From: Prauserella muralis
GTDB taxonomy: Bacteria; Actinomycetota; Actinomycetes; Mycobacteriales; Pseudonocardiaceae
Assembly: GCF_003202285.1 (NCBI RefSeq)
Contig: NZ_MASW01000002.1
Span: 1,612,001-1,676,000, forward strand
Direction: 5' to 3'
DNA: 64,000 nucleotides
Below are positions 33,710-42,977 of this stretch, piece by piece (the stretch's first letter is position 1; each line of letters starts with the position of its first letter). The position numbers and the translations under genes are program-made. The notes beneath the pieces were generated by a model, which was not told the origin of the DNA, searched no databases, and saw nothing but the letters and a program-made list of their open reading frames with translations.

Positions 33710-35656
33710 ATGGGACCGACCGTCGCGCAACGGCTCATCGCCGATCATCTGGTGAGCGGGGAGCTGACCCCCGGCGAGGAGATCGGCCTGCGGATCGACC
33801 AGACCCTGACCCAGGACGCGACGGGCACGCTCGTGATGCAGGAGCTGGAGGCGATCGGGCTCGACCGTGCCCGCACCGAGGTCAGCGTCCAGTACGTCGA
33901 TCACAACCTGCTGCAGGCCGACGAGAAGAACGCCGAGGACCACGCGTTCCTGCGCTCGGCGTGCCGCCGCTACGGGCTGTGGTTCTCCAAACCGGGCAAC
34001 GGGGTGTCGCACCCGACGCACATGCAGCGGTTCGGCATTCCGGGCAAAAGCATGGTCGGCTCCGACTCGCACACCTGCGCCGCGGGCTCGCTGGGCATGC
34101 TGGCGATGGGTGTCGGCGGGCTGGAGGCGGCCATGGCCATCGCGGGCGAGCCCGTGTACCTGCGGATGCCGCAGATCTGGGGCATCCGGTTGACCGGTGA
34201 GCTGCCGCCGTGGGTGTCGGCCAAGGACGTGGTGCTGGAGATGCTGCGCAGGCACGGCGTCAAGGGCGGGCTCAACCGGATCATCGAGTACCACGGGCCG
34301 GGCGTGGAGACGCTGTCGGCGATGGACCGGCACGTCATCGCCAACATGGGCGCCGAGCTGGGGGCCACGACCACGGTCTTTCCCTCCGACGACGCGGTGC
34401 GGGAGTTCCTGCGCGCCGAGGACAGGGAGGACGACTTCACCGAACTCGTCGCCGAGCCCGACGCGCGCTACGACGTCACCGACGAGATCGACCTTTCGAC
34501 GCTGGAGCCGCTGATCGCGCGACCGTCCTCACCGGACAACGTGGTGCCGGTGCGTGAGGTGGCGGGCACCGACGTGAGCCAGGTGGTGATCGGTTCGTCG
34601 GCCAACCCGGGGCTGCGCGACTTCGCGGTGGCCGCGCAGCTGGTGCGCGGCAGGCAGGTCAGCGACGCGGTGAGCTTCGACGTCAACCCGTCGTCGCGAG
34701 AGATCTTCGCCGATCTCACCAAGATGGGCGACACGTTCGACCTCATCTCGGCGGGCGCGCGCATTCACCAGGCGGGGTGCATGGGCTGCATCGGCATGGG
34801 GCAGGCGCCCGCGGTGGGGCACAACTCGCTGCGCACGTTCCCGAGGAACTTCCCCGGCCGGTCCGGCACCAGGGAGGACTCGGTGTGGCTGTGCTCGCCG
34901 GAGACGGCGGCGGCCTCGGCGCTCGCGGGCGTCATCACCGACCCGCGGGAGCTGGCCGAACGGCTGGGCGTGTCGCCGGACGTGCGGCTGCCGGAGAAGG
35001 CGTCGGTGAACACGGACATGCTCGTGCCGCCGTTGCCGCCCGAGCAGGCGCGGCAGGAGGAGCTGGTCAAGGGCCCGAACATCTCGTCGCTGCCGGACTT
35101 CCCGCCGCTGCCCGACCGCATCGAGGGGCCGGTGCTGCTCAAGGTCGGCGACAACATCTCCACCGACGAGATCTCCCCGGCCGGCGCGCGGGCGTTGCCG
35201 TTCCGGTCGAACGTGCCCAAGCTCGCCGAGTTCACGTTCACCCAGATCGACGAGACCTACCCGGAGCGGGCGCGCGGCGCGGGGGAGACCGGGCACGTCG
35301 TGGTGGGCGGCGACAACTACGGCCAGGGCTCCTCGCGGGAGCACGCCGCCATCACGCCGCGGCACCTGGGCCTGAAGGCGGTGCTGGCGAAGTCGTTCGC
35401 CCGGATCCACTGGCAGAACCTGGCGAACTTCGGAATCCTGCCGCTGGAGTTCGTCGACCCGGCCGACTACGACCGGGTCGACGACGGTGACAGCCTCGTG
35501 CTGGACGAGCTGCGCGAGCAGCTGCCCGGCGGCACGGAGCTGACCGTCCACAATGCCACGAAAAACGAGAGTTTCCCGGTATGTCACCGGCTGTCGGAGC
35601 GCCAGGTGGAGGCCGTGCTCGCCGGTGGGCGGATTCCGCTGCTCGCGCGTTCCTGA
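33710..35656 (+). CDS. acn: aconitate hydratase
   Basis: 648-residue aconitase, compact type (shorter than the ~900-residue AcnA). The [4Fe-4S] ligands are the Cys in [12 protein letters not shown] and the CxxC of [11 protein letters not shown]. The swivel domain follows with [16 protein letters not shown] and [11 protein letters not shown]. It isomerises citrate to isocitrate or a related hydroxy-acid. ATG at 33710; divergent from crcB. Confidence 0.93.
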   Translation: MGPTVAQRLIADHLVSGELTPGEEIGLRIDQTLTQDATGTLVMQELEAIGLDRARTEVSVQYVDHNLLQADEKNAEDHAFLRSACRRYGLWFSKPGNGVSHPTHMQRFGIPGKSMVGSDSHTCAAGSLGMLAMGVGGLEAAMAIAGEPVYLRMPQIWGIRLTGELPPWVSAKDVVLEMLRRHGVKGGLNRIIEYHGPGVETLSAMDRHVIANMGAELGATTTVFPSDDAVREFLRAEDREDDFTELVAEPDARYDVTDEIDLSTLEPLIARPSSPDNVVPVREVAGTDVSQVVIGSSANPGLRDFAVAAQLVRGRQVSDAVSFDVNPSSREIFADLTKMGDTFDLISAGARIHQAGCMGCIGMGQAPAVGHNSLRTFPRNFPGRSGTREDSVWLCSPETAAASALAGVITDPRELAERLGVSPDVRLPEKASVNTDMLVPPLPPEQARQEELVKGPNISSLPDFPPLPDRIEGPVLLKVGDNISTDEISPAGARALPFRSNVPKLAEFTFTQIDETYPERARGAGETGHVVVGGDNYGQGSSREHAAITPRHLGLKAVLAKSFARIHWQNLANFGILPLEFVDPADYDRVDDGDSLVLDELREQLPGGTELTVHNATKNESFPVCHRLSERQVEAVLAGGRIPLLARS

Positions 35657-35874
35657 CGCCGGTGCGCGCGGCGGTAGGCCGAGGCGCGGTGTCGCACTGG
35701 TCGGGAAACGCCGGTCGCAGGCGTCTCGGTGGAGCCGGAGCCGCAGCGCCGTAGCCGGCGGTCACCACGTGCCGCAGGCTCCGCCGGCGGCAAGGCCACT
35801 GGCCGTCGGACAGGCTTCGCAGACTTTCGGCCATCGGGCCCCGGTGTGGCGCCGGCTGCGCGGAAGCTGGACGC

Positions 35875-36573
35875 ATGACGGAGACGAAGATGTTCGCGCT
35901 GGTCCTGTATCCGGGTCTGACGCCGCTGGATCTCGTGGGTCCGCTGCAGGTGCTGTCGGCGCTGGCGGCGATGAAGCCGGAGTACGAGGTGGCCGTCGTG
36001 GCCGAGCACACCGGCCCGATGCAGACCGACACCCCCGTGCGCCTCGCCGCGAGCCACCGGTTCGAGGACGTGCCGGAGCCGTTCGCGCTGCTGGTGCCGG
36101 GTGGCCAGCTGCCGACGATCCGGGCGATGACCGACGAGACGCTGCTCGGCTACCTGCGCAGCGCTGCCGACGGGGCGCAGATCGTCGGTTCCGTCTGCAC
36201 CGGTTCGCTGCTGCTCGGCGCGGCCGGGCTGCTCGACGGCCGCAAGGCCACCACGCACTGGACGTTTCTGGAGGTGCTGGCGGGCTTCGGAGCCACACCG
36301 CAGACGCGCCGCTGGGTGGAGGACGGCAGGGTGGTGACGGCCGCGGGCGTGTCGGCCGGCATCGACCTGGCGCTGCACCTGGTCGACCGCTTCGCGGGCG
36401 CCGAGGTGGCGCGGACCGTCCAGTTCGTGATCGAGTACGACCCGCAGCCGCCGCTGGGCGCGCTGAACTGGGACCAGGCGCCGCGGGCGGAGTGGGCACC
36501 GCTGCGGGACTACGCGCTGCGGGAGGGCCTCGCCGGCCACCCGGACCTGTACGAGCGCCTGGCGGGCCGCTGA
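35875..36573 (+). CDS. DJ-1/PfpI family protein
   Basis: 232-residue DJ-1/PfpI (ThiJ) protein of the glutamine-amidotransferase-like superfamily. The nucleophile elbow is IVGSVCTGSLLLGAAG and the oxyanion/acid region LLVPGGQLPTIRAM. The form is like isonitrile hydratase or stand-alone transcription co-regulators, but no DNA-binding domain follows. Substrate unknown. A 218-bp gap to aconitase shows nothing. Confidence 0.88.
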   Translation: MTETKMFALVLYPGLTPLDLVGPLQVLSALAAMKPEYEVAVVAEHTGPMQTDTPVRLAASHRFEDVPEPFALLVPGGQLPTIRAMTDETLLGYLRSAADGAQIVGSVCTGSLLLGAAGLLDGRKATTHWTFLEVLAGFGATPQTRRWVEDGRVVTAAGVSAGIDLALHLVDRFAGAEVARTVQFVIEYDPQPPLGALNWDQAPRAEWAPLRDYALREGLAGHPDLYERLAGR

Positions 36574-36663
36574 CCTGCGCGTTCGTTGATCCGGACCTGG
36601 CTGCACGGCCACGAATCGGACACGGTAGGCTGTCAGCCATCACCTTCGAACGAGGGCGATGGC

Positions 36664-36738
<75 letters not shown>

Positions 36739-36746
36739 CGGCAAGA

Positions 36747-36774
36747 GGCCGTCTACGCAGGTAGGCGGCCTTTT
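36747..36774 (+). terminator. terminator supplied by the element to the restored tRNA gene
   Basis: GGCCGTCTAC-GCAG-GTAGGCGGCC followed by TTTT; ten-base arms with one G-T pair. It lies nine bases after the tRNA and inside the element, replacing the chromosomal terminator now found beyond attR (47802-47844). Confidence 0.85.
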
Positions 36775-36808
36775 CTCTTGCCCGGACACGGCAGCGGCCC
36801 CGGGGCGT

Positions 36809-36826
36809 CCAACATTCGTCCAACAC
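36809..36826. repeat. putative integrase arm-type site, left end
   Basis: A direct repeat CGTCCAACA-tt-CGTCCAACA lies here (36807-36826). A related CCAACATTCGCCCAA occurs near the right end (47633-47650) in the same orientation. Paired sites near both att cores are what arm-binding tyrosine integrases use. Confidence 0.5.
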
Positions 36827-36843
36827 ACCCGGGGCCGAGATCA

Positions 36844-38052
36844 TCACGCTGCCTTGAGGTCCCGCAGAGCTTTTGTCCTGCGGAGGTCGAGCACGTCGGC
36901 CACCTCGTCGAGGCGGTCGGGGAACAGGTGACCGTAGATGTTCAGGGTCATCGCCGCGTCGGCGTGGCCGAGCATCTGCTGAACGACCTTCACGTCGGCC
37001 CCGGCCGAGATCGCCAGCGAGGCCGCCGTGTGCCTCAGCTTGTGGGGAGTCAGCCCCTCCACCTTGAGGTTGGCTGCCGCGACGGCGGGGGCGAACTCGC
37101 GGGTACGCCAGTTGTGGCTCCGTAGCGACTGGCCCCGTGCCGTGGTGAACAGCAGCTCGTCCTCGCCCCGGCCGTCGACGAGCGGCCGTAGTACCGGAAC
37201 GAGAGAGGCCGGGAACGAGACGGTGCGTCGCTTGCCGGTCTTGGGCAGGCCCTCATGCTGCACGCCGTTGATCTCGTAGAAGGTCGAGGCGACCCGGATG
37301 CGCCGCTTGCGGAGGTCCACCCGGCCGACCCGCAGGGCGGCAGCCTCGCCCCATCTGAGGCCTGTGTAGGCCAGGACGAGGATCAGTGCCTTGTTGATGG
37401 CCGCGCCTGCTGTGGGCCGGTCGTACTTGGTGCGCAGCCCGGCCGCCGCATTAGCCAGCCGTTCGACCTGCTCATAGGTCAGGTAGACGTGCTCGGCATC
37501 CGCTCGTACGGGGAGCTTGACGCCTCGTGCCGGGTTGGTCGGGATGCGGGAGGGTGTACACCACTCCAGCACCATCGCGAGCACCCGGTACGCGTGCCGT
37601 GCCTGCGACGGCCCCAGCTCACTACCGCCGTCCTTTTTGGGCTTGAGCAGCTTCGCGACCCACAGGTCTATGTCCTCGCGGGTGATCTTGTTCAGCGCAA
37701 GGTCACCCCAGCGGACGTTGACGTGGTTGTCGAGGAGGCCCCGGTACTTCCACCATGTCGACTTTTTCAGATCGTGTCGGGTCTCCAGCCACTTCTCCGC
37801 CATGTCGGCGAAGGTCGCCTTGGCGCGGGCCGGATCGACGTAGGTTCCTGACGCGAGTGACGCTTCCAGCTCGGTACGGCGGTCCTCGGCCCGGGCCTTG
37901 TTCGTGACGGCTTCTGACCGGAGCTTGCCGGTGTGGTCGTAGTACATGACCTCCCAGCGCGCCGGAGGCTTCCGCCCCTTGCTCTTGGCCTTGGCGACTG
38001 CCTCGCGGTACTTCGCCTTCTTCGTGCGGTCGTAGATCCACACGCGTGCCAT
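36844..38052 (-). CDS. int: tyrosine-type site-specific integrase
   Basis: 402-residue tyrosine recombinase that inserts and excises the element at tRNA-Pro. The arm/core-binding N-terminal half includes FADMAEKWLETRHDLKKSTWWKYRGLL. Catalytic residues are Arg in LAYTGLRWGEAAALR, His-x-x-Arg in TPHKLRHTAASLA, His in MLGHADAAMTLNIYGH and the Tyr of NIYGH. ATG at 38052 overlaps the xis stop as TGATG. The gene lies next to attL and points toward the tRNA, the usual AICE layout. Confidence 0.95.
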   Translation of the reverse strand: MARVWIYDRTKKAKYREAVAKAKSKGRKPPARWEVMYYDHTGKLRSEAVTNKARAEDRRTELEASLASGTYVDPARAKATFADMAEKWLETRHDLKKSTWWKYRGLLDNHVNVRWGDLALNKITREDIDLWVAKLLKPKKDGGSELGPSQARHAYRVLAMVLEWCTPSRIPTNPARGVKLPVRADAEHVYLTYEQVERLANAAAGLRTKYDRPTAGAAINKALILVLAYTGLRWGEAAALRVGRVDLRKRRIRVASTFYEINGVQHEGLPKTGKRRTVSFPASLVPVLRPLVDGRGEDELLFTTARGQSLRSHNWRTREFAPAVAAANLKVEGLTPHKLRHTAASLAISAGADVKVVQQMLGHADAAMTLNIYGHLFPDRLDEVADVLDLRRTKALRDLKAA

Positions 38053-38225
38053 CAGACTGCCCCCTGCTGTTCGATCCAGGTGTCGACGTCTTCCATGCGG
38101 TAGCGGACGTGCTTGCCGATGCGGCGTCCCTGTGGCCCGTAGCCCTTGGTGCGCCATTGGTAGAGGGTGTTTTTGGGGATGCCGAGGTAGTCGGCGAGGT
38201 CATCGATGCTGAGCAGCTTGTTCAT
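38052..38225 (-). CDS. xis: excisionase (AlpA/MerR-type helix-turn-helix)
   Basis: 57-residue DNA-binding protein. Sequence MNKLLSIDDLADYLGIP followed by NTLYQWRTKGYGPQGRRIGKH is a typical winged-helix Xis. It directs the integrase toward excision. The first 26 bases overlap the end of the rep gene, and its stop overlaps the integrase ATG, so rep, xis and int are translated from one transcript, as in pSAM2. Confidence 0.92.
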   Translation of the reverse strand: MNKLLSIDDLADYLGIPKNTLYQWRTKGYGPQGRRIGKHVRYRMEDVDTWIEQQGAV

Positions 38226-39567
38226 GGCGGTATTCCTTGTCGTATTTGGCTTTGCGGTCGTCGCGGATGCGGGCGGCGATGCCTGCGGCGAGTTCGCGTT
38301 CGGCGTCGTCGCGGTATCCGGCGCCGTCGAAGCGCCAGTCGTTGACGACGAGCACGCTGTCGGCTTGCTCGGTGAGGCCGAGGCGGTCGAGGGTTTCGGT
38401 GAGGCGGTAGGTGCGGCGGTCGCCCCGGATGGTTTTGAAGGTGGTGGAGTAGCGCTGGGACTTGGTGAGGAAGTGGCCCCGGAAGGCGAGCATGTGTGCC
38501 CACCGTCGCAGGTTCAGGTCTTCGTAGGCGGGGAGGTTGCCGAGGTCCCAGGCGGTTTGGATCATGCGCCGGTGATGCGGCGAGACGGTGAGGTGGTCGA
38601 TGTCGCGTTGGGAGCGGATCGGCCGGTCGGCGCCCTGGGTTGTGCCGGTGCCTTTGGTGGCGTATTTGGCGATGTAGGCCGCCAGGCGGGCTTCGCTGAT
38701 CTGGCCGTGGTCGTCTTCGAGTTCGGCGGTGGTGGCGGGGGCGATGGTGCGCACATCGACCTGCTCACCCCACCGCAGTCCGAGCACTACCCCGTCCGGC
38801 CGGGGCACCTCCACGAGGACGTGTGCGGCGGCGGCGTGGACGGCGTCGGCGAGGAGTTCGGGGGTGGCCCAGGCCGGTGCGGGGTCGGTGGCGCCGTCGG
38901 GGCCGTCGAGGCGGATGACGGCGTGGAAGTGGACCAGGCCGCGCCGCTGGTATTCGGCGACCTTGCCGTAGGACAGGCGGGCGTGGTCGGCGAACTCGCG
39001 GACCCGCAGGCCGCCGCGTTTGGCGATCTCCCGGCGGAGCCGCATGGTGAAGCGCTGCCAGAGCACCCCGGCGTGCGCCTGCCACAGCACCGCGCCCACA
39101 TAGTCGTAGGACTCGGGGTGGAGCGGGGTGCCGAGGCGGGTGTCGGCCTCATGGTGAGTCTCGCCGCAGCCGCAGGGGATCCGCTTCCCGCGTGCACTGG
39201 TCCTGGCCTGGTGGACGGGGCCGAAGGACGGGGCGGTCAGGGTGACGAACGCGCGGGGCCGCTGGGTGACCGTGTCGGGGATGCCTTTGGTGCCGCCGAC
39301 GAGTCCGGCCCGGACGAGGTGGAAGGCGTCGGCGGCGTAGCGGTCGGAGCAGGCGGGACACACGGTGGCGCGGCGGTTGCCGCAGGGGGCGAAGATGTCG
39401 CCGCCGTGGTGGTGCAGCACCCGGCCGGTGTCGGCGTCCTGGAGCTGGTGCGCCCCGGACAGCCGGATCGGGCGGGCGCAGCCGTTGACGGCGTGGACCT
39501 TGGCGCGCCAGTCGGCGTAGCCAGCGGCGCGGACGCGGTGGGCGAGGCGTTGTTCCCACGTCAGCAT
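38200..39567 (-). CDS. repSA: rolling-circle replication initiator (RepSA-like)
   Basis: 455-residue Rep of the AICE type. A zinc-finger-like N-terminal part (PCGNRRATVCPACSDRYA and IPCGCGETHH) precedes the HUH metal motif GLVHFHAVIRLDG and the nicking region AAYIAKYATKGT with Tyr residues. It should cut the double-strand origin to start rolling-circle replication after excision. ATG at 39567. The 96 bases upstream contain a strong hairpin. Confidence 0.88.
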   Translation of the reverse strand: MLTWEQRLAHRVRAAGYADWRAKVHAVNGCARPIRLSGAHQLQDADTGRVLHHHGGDIFAPCGNRRATVCPACSDRYAADAFHLVRAGLVGGTKGIPDTVTQRPRAFVTLTAPSFGPVHQARTSARGKRIPCGCGETHHEADTRLGTPLHPESYDYVGAVLWQAHAGVLWQRFTMRLRREIAKRGGLRVREFADHARLSYGKVAEYQRRGLVHFHAVIRLDGPDGATDPAPAWATPELLADAVHAAAAHVLVEVPRPDGVVLGLRWGEQVDVRTIAPATTAELEDDHGQISEARLAAYIAKYATKGTGTTQGADRPIRSQRDIDHLTVSPHHRRMIQTAWDLGNLPAYEDLNLRRWAHMLAFRGHFLTKSQRYSTTFKTIRGDRRTYRLTETLDRLGLTEQADSVLVVNDWRFDGAGYRDDAERELAAGIAARIRDDRKAKYDKEYRHEQAAQHR

Positions 39568-39599
39568 GCAGAAGCCTTTCGGTTGGTCAGCACACGCAG

Positions 39600-39637
39600 G
39601 AGCGGGACACGACCAGGCGTGTGGCCGTGTCCCGCTC
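39600..39637. other. 12-bp hairpin upstream of repSA
   Basis: GAGCGGGACACG and CGTGTCCCGCTC form perfect 12-bp arms around a 14-nt loop, between the DUF2637 gene and repSA. No T-run follows in either direction. It could attenuate read-through into repSA or be part of an origin. Confidence 0.6.
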
Positions 39638-39663
39638 GGCAGCAGGGGTGATGCAGGATGGGG

Positions 39664-40362
39664 TTAGGTGGTGACCGGGTGCCCGTTGCGCGGGGCGTAG
39701 TCGTCGAGAATCCGGCGCGCCACGTCCTCGGAGACCCGCACCGCCCGCCGAATCTCCTCCGTGGTCACCTGCCGCCCCTGCTGGTGGGCGTCGGCGATGA
39801 GGGTGTCGATACGGGCGGTCAGCGCGGCCGGAAGCTTCAACCGCGGAGCCGCTGCCGGTGTCGGCGCAGCCGGGGCCGGTGTGGGTATCGGCTCGGTGGC
39901 GACCGGTGGGGGTTCGGCCGGCGCTGGTGCCGGGGCAGGCTCGCCGGTGGCTACCGGTGTTGGTGTGGGGGTGCGGCGCATGAGCAGTTTGACCACGACG
40001 AGGAACCCGAGGGCGGGCATCGCCGCGACGAGCCATCCGGCGGGGCTGGGTTCGGCCAGCGCGACTTGCGCGGCCATTTGGACGCCGAACCCGGCGACGA
40101 GCACGGCCATCGGAAAGGTGAGTTTGCGGGTGGTGCCGGTGCGGTGGTCGCGTTGGACCTCGAACCCGGCGACGACGACCATGCCCTCGATCACCACGGC
40201 GGTGGCCCAGGCCAGCCAGCCGGTTTGGCCGTGGTGGCTGGCCCACTCGTGGGTGTGGGTGAACCCGGCAGCGGCGCCGATGCCGCCCAGGATCACGGCG
40301 ACGAGGATGCGGATGGTGTCCACCAGGCGTGACGGTCGCCGGGGACTGTCCGTGGTGGACAT
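39664..40362 (-). CDS. DUF2637 membrane protein of the AICE transfer module
   Basis: 232-residue protein with four membrane helices in residues 1-130 (ILVAVILGGIGAAAGF; WLAWATAVVIEGMVVVAGF; MAVLVAGFGVQMAAQVAL; WLVAAMPALGFLVVVKLLM), a Pro/Ala-rich linker and a C-terminal winged-helix-like part (LTARIDTLIADAHQQGRQVTTEEIRRAV). DUF2637 proteins are standard in AICEs and may help spread DNA between hyphal compartments. ATG at 40362 with AGGAGAG. Confidence 0.85.
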   Translation of the reverse strand: MSTTDSPRRPSRLVDTIRILVAVILGGIGAAAGFTHTHEWASHHGQTGWLAWATAVVIEGMVVVAGFEVQRDHRTGTTRKLTFPMAVLVAGFGVQMAAQVALAEPSPAGWLVAAMPALGFLVVVKLLMRRTPTPTPVATGEPAPAPAPAEPPPVATEPIPTPAPAAPTPAAAPRLKLPAALTARIDTLIADAHQQGRQVTTEEIRRAVRVSEDVARRILDDYAPRNGHPVTT

Positions 40363-40378
40363 GACGGTCTCTCCTTTC

Positions 40379-40612
40379 TTAGTGGGGTTCGGTGCGCCAG
40401 CGGGCGGCGTGGCGGCGCCGTTCGTCGGCTTCGTCCTCGTGCAGGCGGGCGAGCTGGTCGCAGTACTCGGCCAGCCGCTGCCGGTGCCACCGTTGGGTGG
40501 CCGGGTCGAGGTCAGCCATTTCGCTGGTGTAGCGCAGGAGATGTTTGCCGTACTCGGTGTGCAGGGCGGTGATCTGCTCCAGCGGCAGCACATCCGCGTC
40601 GATGTCTGCCAT
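40379..40612 (-). CDS. small charged AICE protein
   Basis: 77-residue soluble, helical protein rich in charged residues (RQRLAEYCDQLARLHEDEADERRRHAARW). ATG at 40612 touches the stop of the next upstream gene by one base. No recognisable domain. It belongs to the transfer operon by spacing. Confidence 0.65.
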   Translation of the reverse strand: MADIDADVLPLEQITALHTEYGKHLLRYTSEMADLDPATQRWHRQRLAEYCDQLARLHEDEADERRRHAARWRTEPH

Positions 40613-40839
40613 CACACCCGTTCCCGGCGGATGTCGGTGATCTGGTGGTGGTGCCCGGTGGCCTGGGTGCGCCACTCCCGGAACAGCCCCACACTCACCA
40701 CCAGATAGACCAGCGCCGTTACCGTGGCGACGGGGGTGAAGGCCCAGAAGGTGGTGAGGGTGGCGTGTTCGATCACCACGGCGAGCACCGTGACCAGGGT
40801 GAGTTTGGTCCAGGTCCACAGGAAGGCCAGGGTCAGCAT
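40612..40839 (-). CDS. small two-helix membrane protein of the AICE
   Basis: 75 residues with two hydrophobic segments (TLVTVLAVVIEHATLTTFW; ATVTALVYLVVSVGLF) and a polar His-rich tail. ATG at 40839, 20 bp after the transfer ATPase stop. Possibly part of the membrane apparatus for DNA transfer (Spd-like). Not matched to a named family. Confidence 0.65.
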   Translation of the reverse strand: MLTLAFLWTWTKLTLVTVLAVVIEHATLTTFWAFTPVATVTALVYLVVSVGLFREWRTQATGHHHQITDIRRERV

Positions 40840-40858
40840 CGTTGGGTTCCTTTCCGGC

Positions 40859-42226
40859 TCAGGCCACGACGCTCAGGTGCCCACCGCCAGCGGCACCGGT
40901 GCGGACGAAGGTGACGAGCTGGTCGATCTCGGTGTCGTTGACGTAGGCCGCCCGCACCCGCAGCGGCACGCGGGAGCGTTGCCGCAGGACGAACCCGATC
41001 CCGGCGGTGTCCTCGCTGTTGGGGATCTCGTCGGCGATCGCGCCGCGCAGGCGGGCGTTTTCGCCCAACACCATGTCGACGTGCGCGGCGGCGGTGACGC
41101 GCAGGCAGATGCGGATGGTGAACAGTTCCCGGATCGGGACGGTGTCCTTGGTGGGTTCCTGCACCATCGCGGTCATGGCGTGCCCGGTGGCGCGGCCCTG
41201 CGAGCCGACGATGGCGAGCTGGCGGCGCAGGTTGCGGCCGAGGGCGCCGTCGCCGTAGGCCAGCAGCGCCCCGATCTCGTCCACGATCAGCAGGTTCAAC
41301 GGCGTCTCCCGGGACACGCTGATCTTGCGGGTGCCGGTGTCGGCGAACCGGCGTTGCGTGGCGCGCAGGTCTTCCACGTACTCGTCGACCAGGTCCGAGC
41401 AGGCTTGTTCGGTGTCGGCGTAGCGGTGCGCGATCGGCGCGAGCTTGGTGAACTCGAGCTGTTTGGGGTCGCACAGCCACAACCGGACCAGCCCGTCGCG
41501 GATCAGCGGCGCCAGCGCACGGAGCTGGGACATGGGGATGGAGTTCTTGCCCGAGCCGGTGGTCCCGGCGACGAAGGTGTGCTGGCCCAGCACCGGCAGC
41601 CGCCAGTCCGCGCCGAACTCGGTCTCCCCGACATACAGGTTTTTGAGGTCCACCGCGCTGGGGTCTTCGGGCATGTCGGGGGCCTCGATGACCTCGGTGA
41701 AGGGCTCGGCGCGTTCGATCACCAGGCCGACGACGCCGGGTTTGATGCGTTCCACGGCGATGCGCTCCACCCGCAGCGCCTCCGTCAGCTCCGGTAGGCG
41801 GGCCTCGAACTGGCGGGCATGCTGCCCGGCCGGGATCCGCAGCCACAGGCTGTCCACGGTGGGGGAGTAGGAGCGGACGCGGATGATGCGGGGGAAGCGT
41901 TCCTCGCCGGTTTTGCGGTGGATGGTGTAGAGGTCGCAGGCCCGCAGCGCGGCATGCCAGCGGGGGCCGACATAGGCCGACCAGCGGCGCCGCCAGGCCC
42001 GCAACCTCGGTGCCGCGTAGTGGTCGAAGGTGGCGGGGTGGGCGCGGTACCAGGCGCACAGCCCGGCCGCCGTGCCCCCGACGATCCCGCCGGTGGTCGT
42101 CCAGCCCCACTCCAGCCCCGACGCCACGGTGACGGCCGGAGTGAGCACGGAGCCGGGGTGGCGGGCGGTCCACAGGGCGGCCTTGACCTCGCGGCCCATG
42201 CGGCGTTTCGACTGTGGGGTGTTCAT
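40859..42226 (-). CDS. traSA: FtsK/SpoIIIE-type conjugal transfer ATPase
   Basis: 455-residue DNA translocase of the TraB/TraSA family, enough on its own to move double-stranded DNA between mycelia. Walker A reads GTTGSGKNS (Asn replaces the usual Ser/Thr after Lys), Walker B LNLLIVDEIG. The N-terminus has membrane-type segments (TVASGLEWGWTTTGGIVGGTAAGLCAW), and the C-terminal part carries ITA-type helices. ATG at 42226 after a gap with a 14-bp hairpin. Confidence 0.9.
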   Translation of the reverse strand: MNTPQSKRRMGREVKAALWTARHPGSVLTPAVTVASGLEWGWTTTGGIVGGTAAGLCAWYRAHPATFDHYAAPRLRAWRRRWSAYVGPRWHAALRACDLYTIHRKTGEERFPRIIRVRSYSPTVDSLWLRIPAGQHARQFEARLPELTEALRVERIAVERIKPGVVGLVIERAEPFTEVIEAPDMPEDPSAVDLKNLYVGETEFGADWRLPVLGQHTFVAGTTGSGKNSIPMSQLRALAPLIRDGLVRLWLCDPKQLEFTKLAPIAHRYADTEQACSDLVDEYVEDLRATQRRFADTGTRKISVSRETPLNLLIVDEIGALLAYGDGALGRNLRRQLAIVGSQGRATGHAMTAMVQEPTKDTVPIRELFTIRICLRVTAAAHVDMVLGENARLRGAIADEIPNSEDTAGIGFVLRQRSRVPLRVRAAYVNDTEIDQLVTFVRTGAAGGGHLSVVA

Positions 42227-42251
42227 CGGTGTGGGTTCCTTCCAGACACAC

Positions 42252-42301
42252 GCGAGACCGGCCCCACACCCAGATCAGCGGGTGGTCGGGGCCGGTCTCG
42301 C
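42252..42301. other. 14-bp perfect hairpin ahead of traSA
   Basis: GCGAGACCGGCCCC (42252-42265) and its exact complement (42288-42301) surround a 22-nt loop that itself can pair ACCC with GGGT. It lies 26 bp upstream of the traSA start, after the last microgene. No T-run. A candidate attenuator of transfer-gene expression. Confidence 0.65.
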
Positions 42302-42344
42302 AGCCGTTGGTGATGGTGATGAAGTTGTGCTCGGTGGTGCGGGT

Positions 42345-42527
42345 CTAGTCCTGGATGGCGGCACTGGCGTCCTGCAGCTCGGCCGACAGGCGGCCCACGG
42401 CGCGGGCGGCCCGATCGTGGTGGCCCTTGAAGCCCTCCCGCCGCACCGGGATGCCGTGCATGGCACGTTTGAGCTGGGTCATCGCCGCACCCAGGTCGTC
42501 GAGCACCCGGTCCACCTGATGCGCCAC
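42345..42527 (-). CDS. AICE microgene 9, helical protein
   Basis: 60 residues, MAHQVDRVLDDLGAAMTQL then RRE-rich helices ending SAELQDASAAIQD; no Cys and no membrane segment. GTG at 42527 follows GGAGG with an eight-base spacer; a TTG 15 bases earlier is the alternative. Starts 3 bases before the end of the previous gene is cleared, so it is close-coupled. Function unknown. Confidence 0.6.
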   Translation of the reverse strand: MAHQVDRVLDDLGAAMTQLKRAMHGIPVRREGFKGHHDRAARAVGRLSAELQDASAAIQD

Positions 42528-42529
42528 GA

Positions 42530-42793
42530 TCACAACCTCCAATCCCGGGAGATGAGCTCTCCCTCGTACTTGCGGGCCACCGCCCGCATCCGGTCCAGCT
42601 CATCGAACGCCTTGGCGCGAAAGCCGCGCAGCTCGTCCGGGGTGGCCACGGTGAACCCGCCCGGCATCGCGTCCTCATCCAGGGCGTCGATGAGCGTGTC
42701 GATCTCGTCGAACTGCTGGGCCACCAGATCCATCGCCGCCACAAACGTGGCGTAGTTCTGCTGCGCCCGCCGATTCAGCGCCGGAATCTGCAT
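42530..42793 (-). CDS. AICE microgene 8, helical protein
   Basis: 87 residues, mainly amphipathic helices (NYATFVAAMDLVAQQFDEIDTLIDAL; DELRGFRAKAFDELDRMRAVARKYEGEL). The heptad-like spacing suggests a coiled coil. ATG at 42793, four bases after the stop of microgene 7, with AGGAG overlapping that gene. No named family. Confidence 0.65.
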   Translation of the reverse strand: MQIPALNRRAQQNYATFVAAMDLVAQQFDEIDTLIDALDEDAMPGGFTVATPDELRGFRAKAFDELDRMRAVARKYEGELISRDWRL

Positions 42794-42797
42794 CCCG

Positions 42798-42974
42798 TTA
42801 GCTCCTTGCTCGTGTCTGTGTCGCGGTCAGCAGGTCCAGCACCGAGGTCAAATCGGCGGTGAGGAAACGGACCGCATTGCCGACCGCCGTGCGGGTCTCG
42901 CGATCCGGGCCACTCGCCACGAACCGCCGATACTCCGCCTGCGCGGCCGTGATGATCGCCTCGATCTCCCGCAT
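42798..42974 (-). CDS. AICE microgene 7
   Basis: 58 residues beginning MREIEAIITAAQAEYRRFV, a single soluble protein with two predicted helices and a short polar hinge (SGPDRETRT). Starts at ATG 42974, three bases after the stop of microgene 6. Stop TAA. Too short for a domain call. Part of the coupled cluster. Confidence 0.6.
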   Translation of the reverse strand: MREIEAIITAAQAEYRRFVASGPDRETRTAVGNAVRFLTADLTSVLDLLTATQTRARS

Positions 42975-42977
42975 CAC

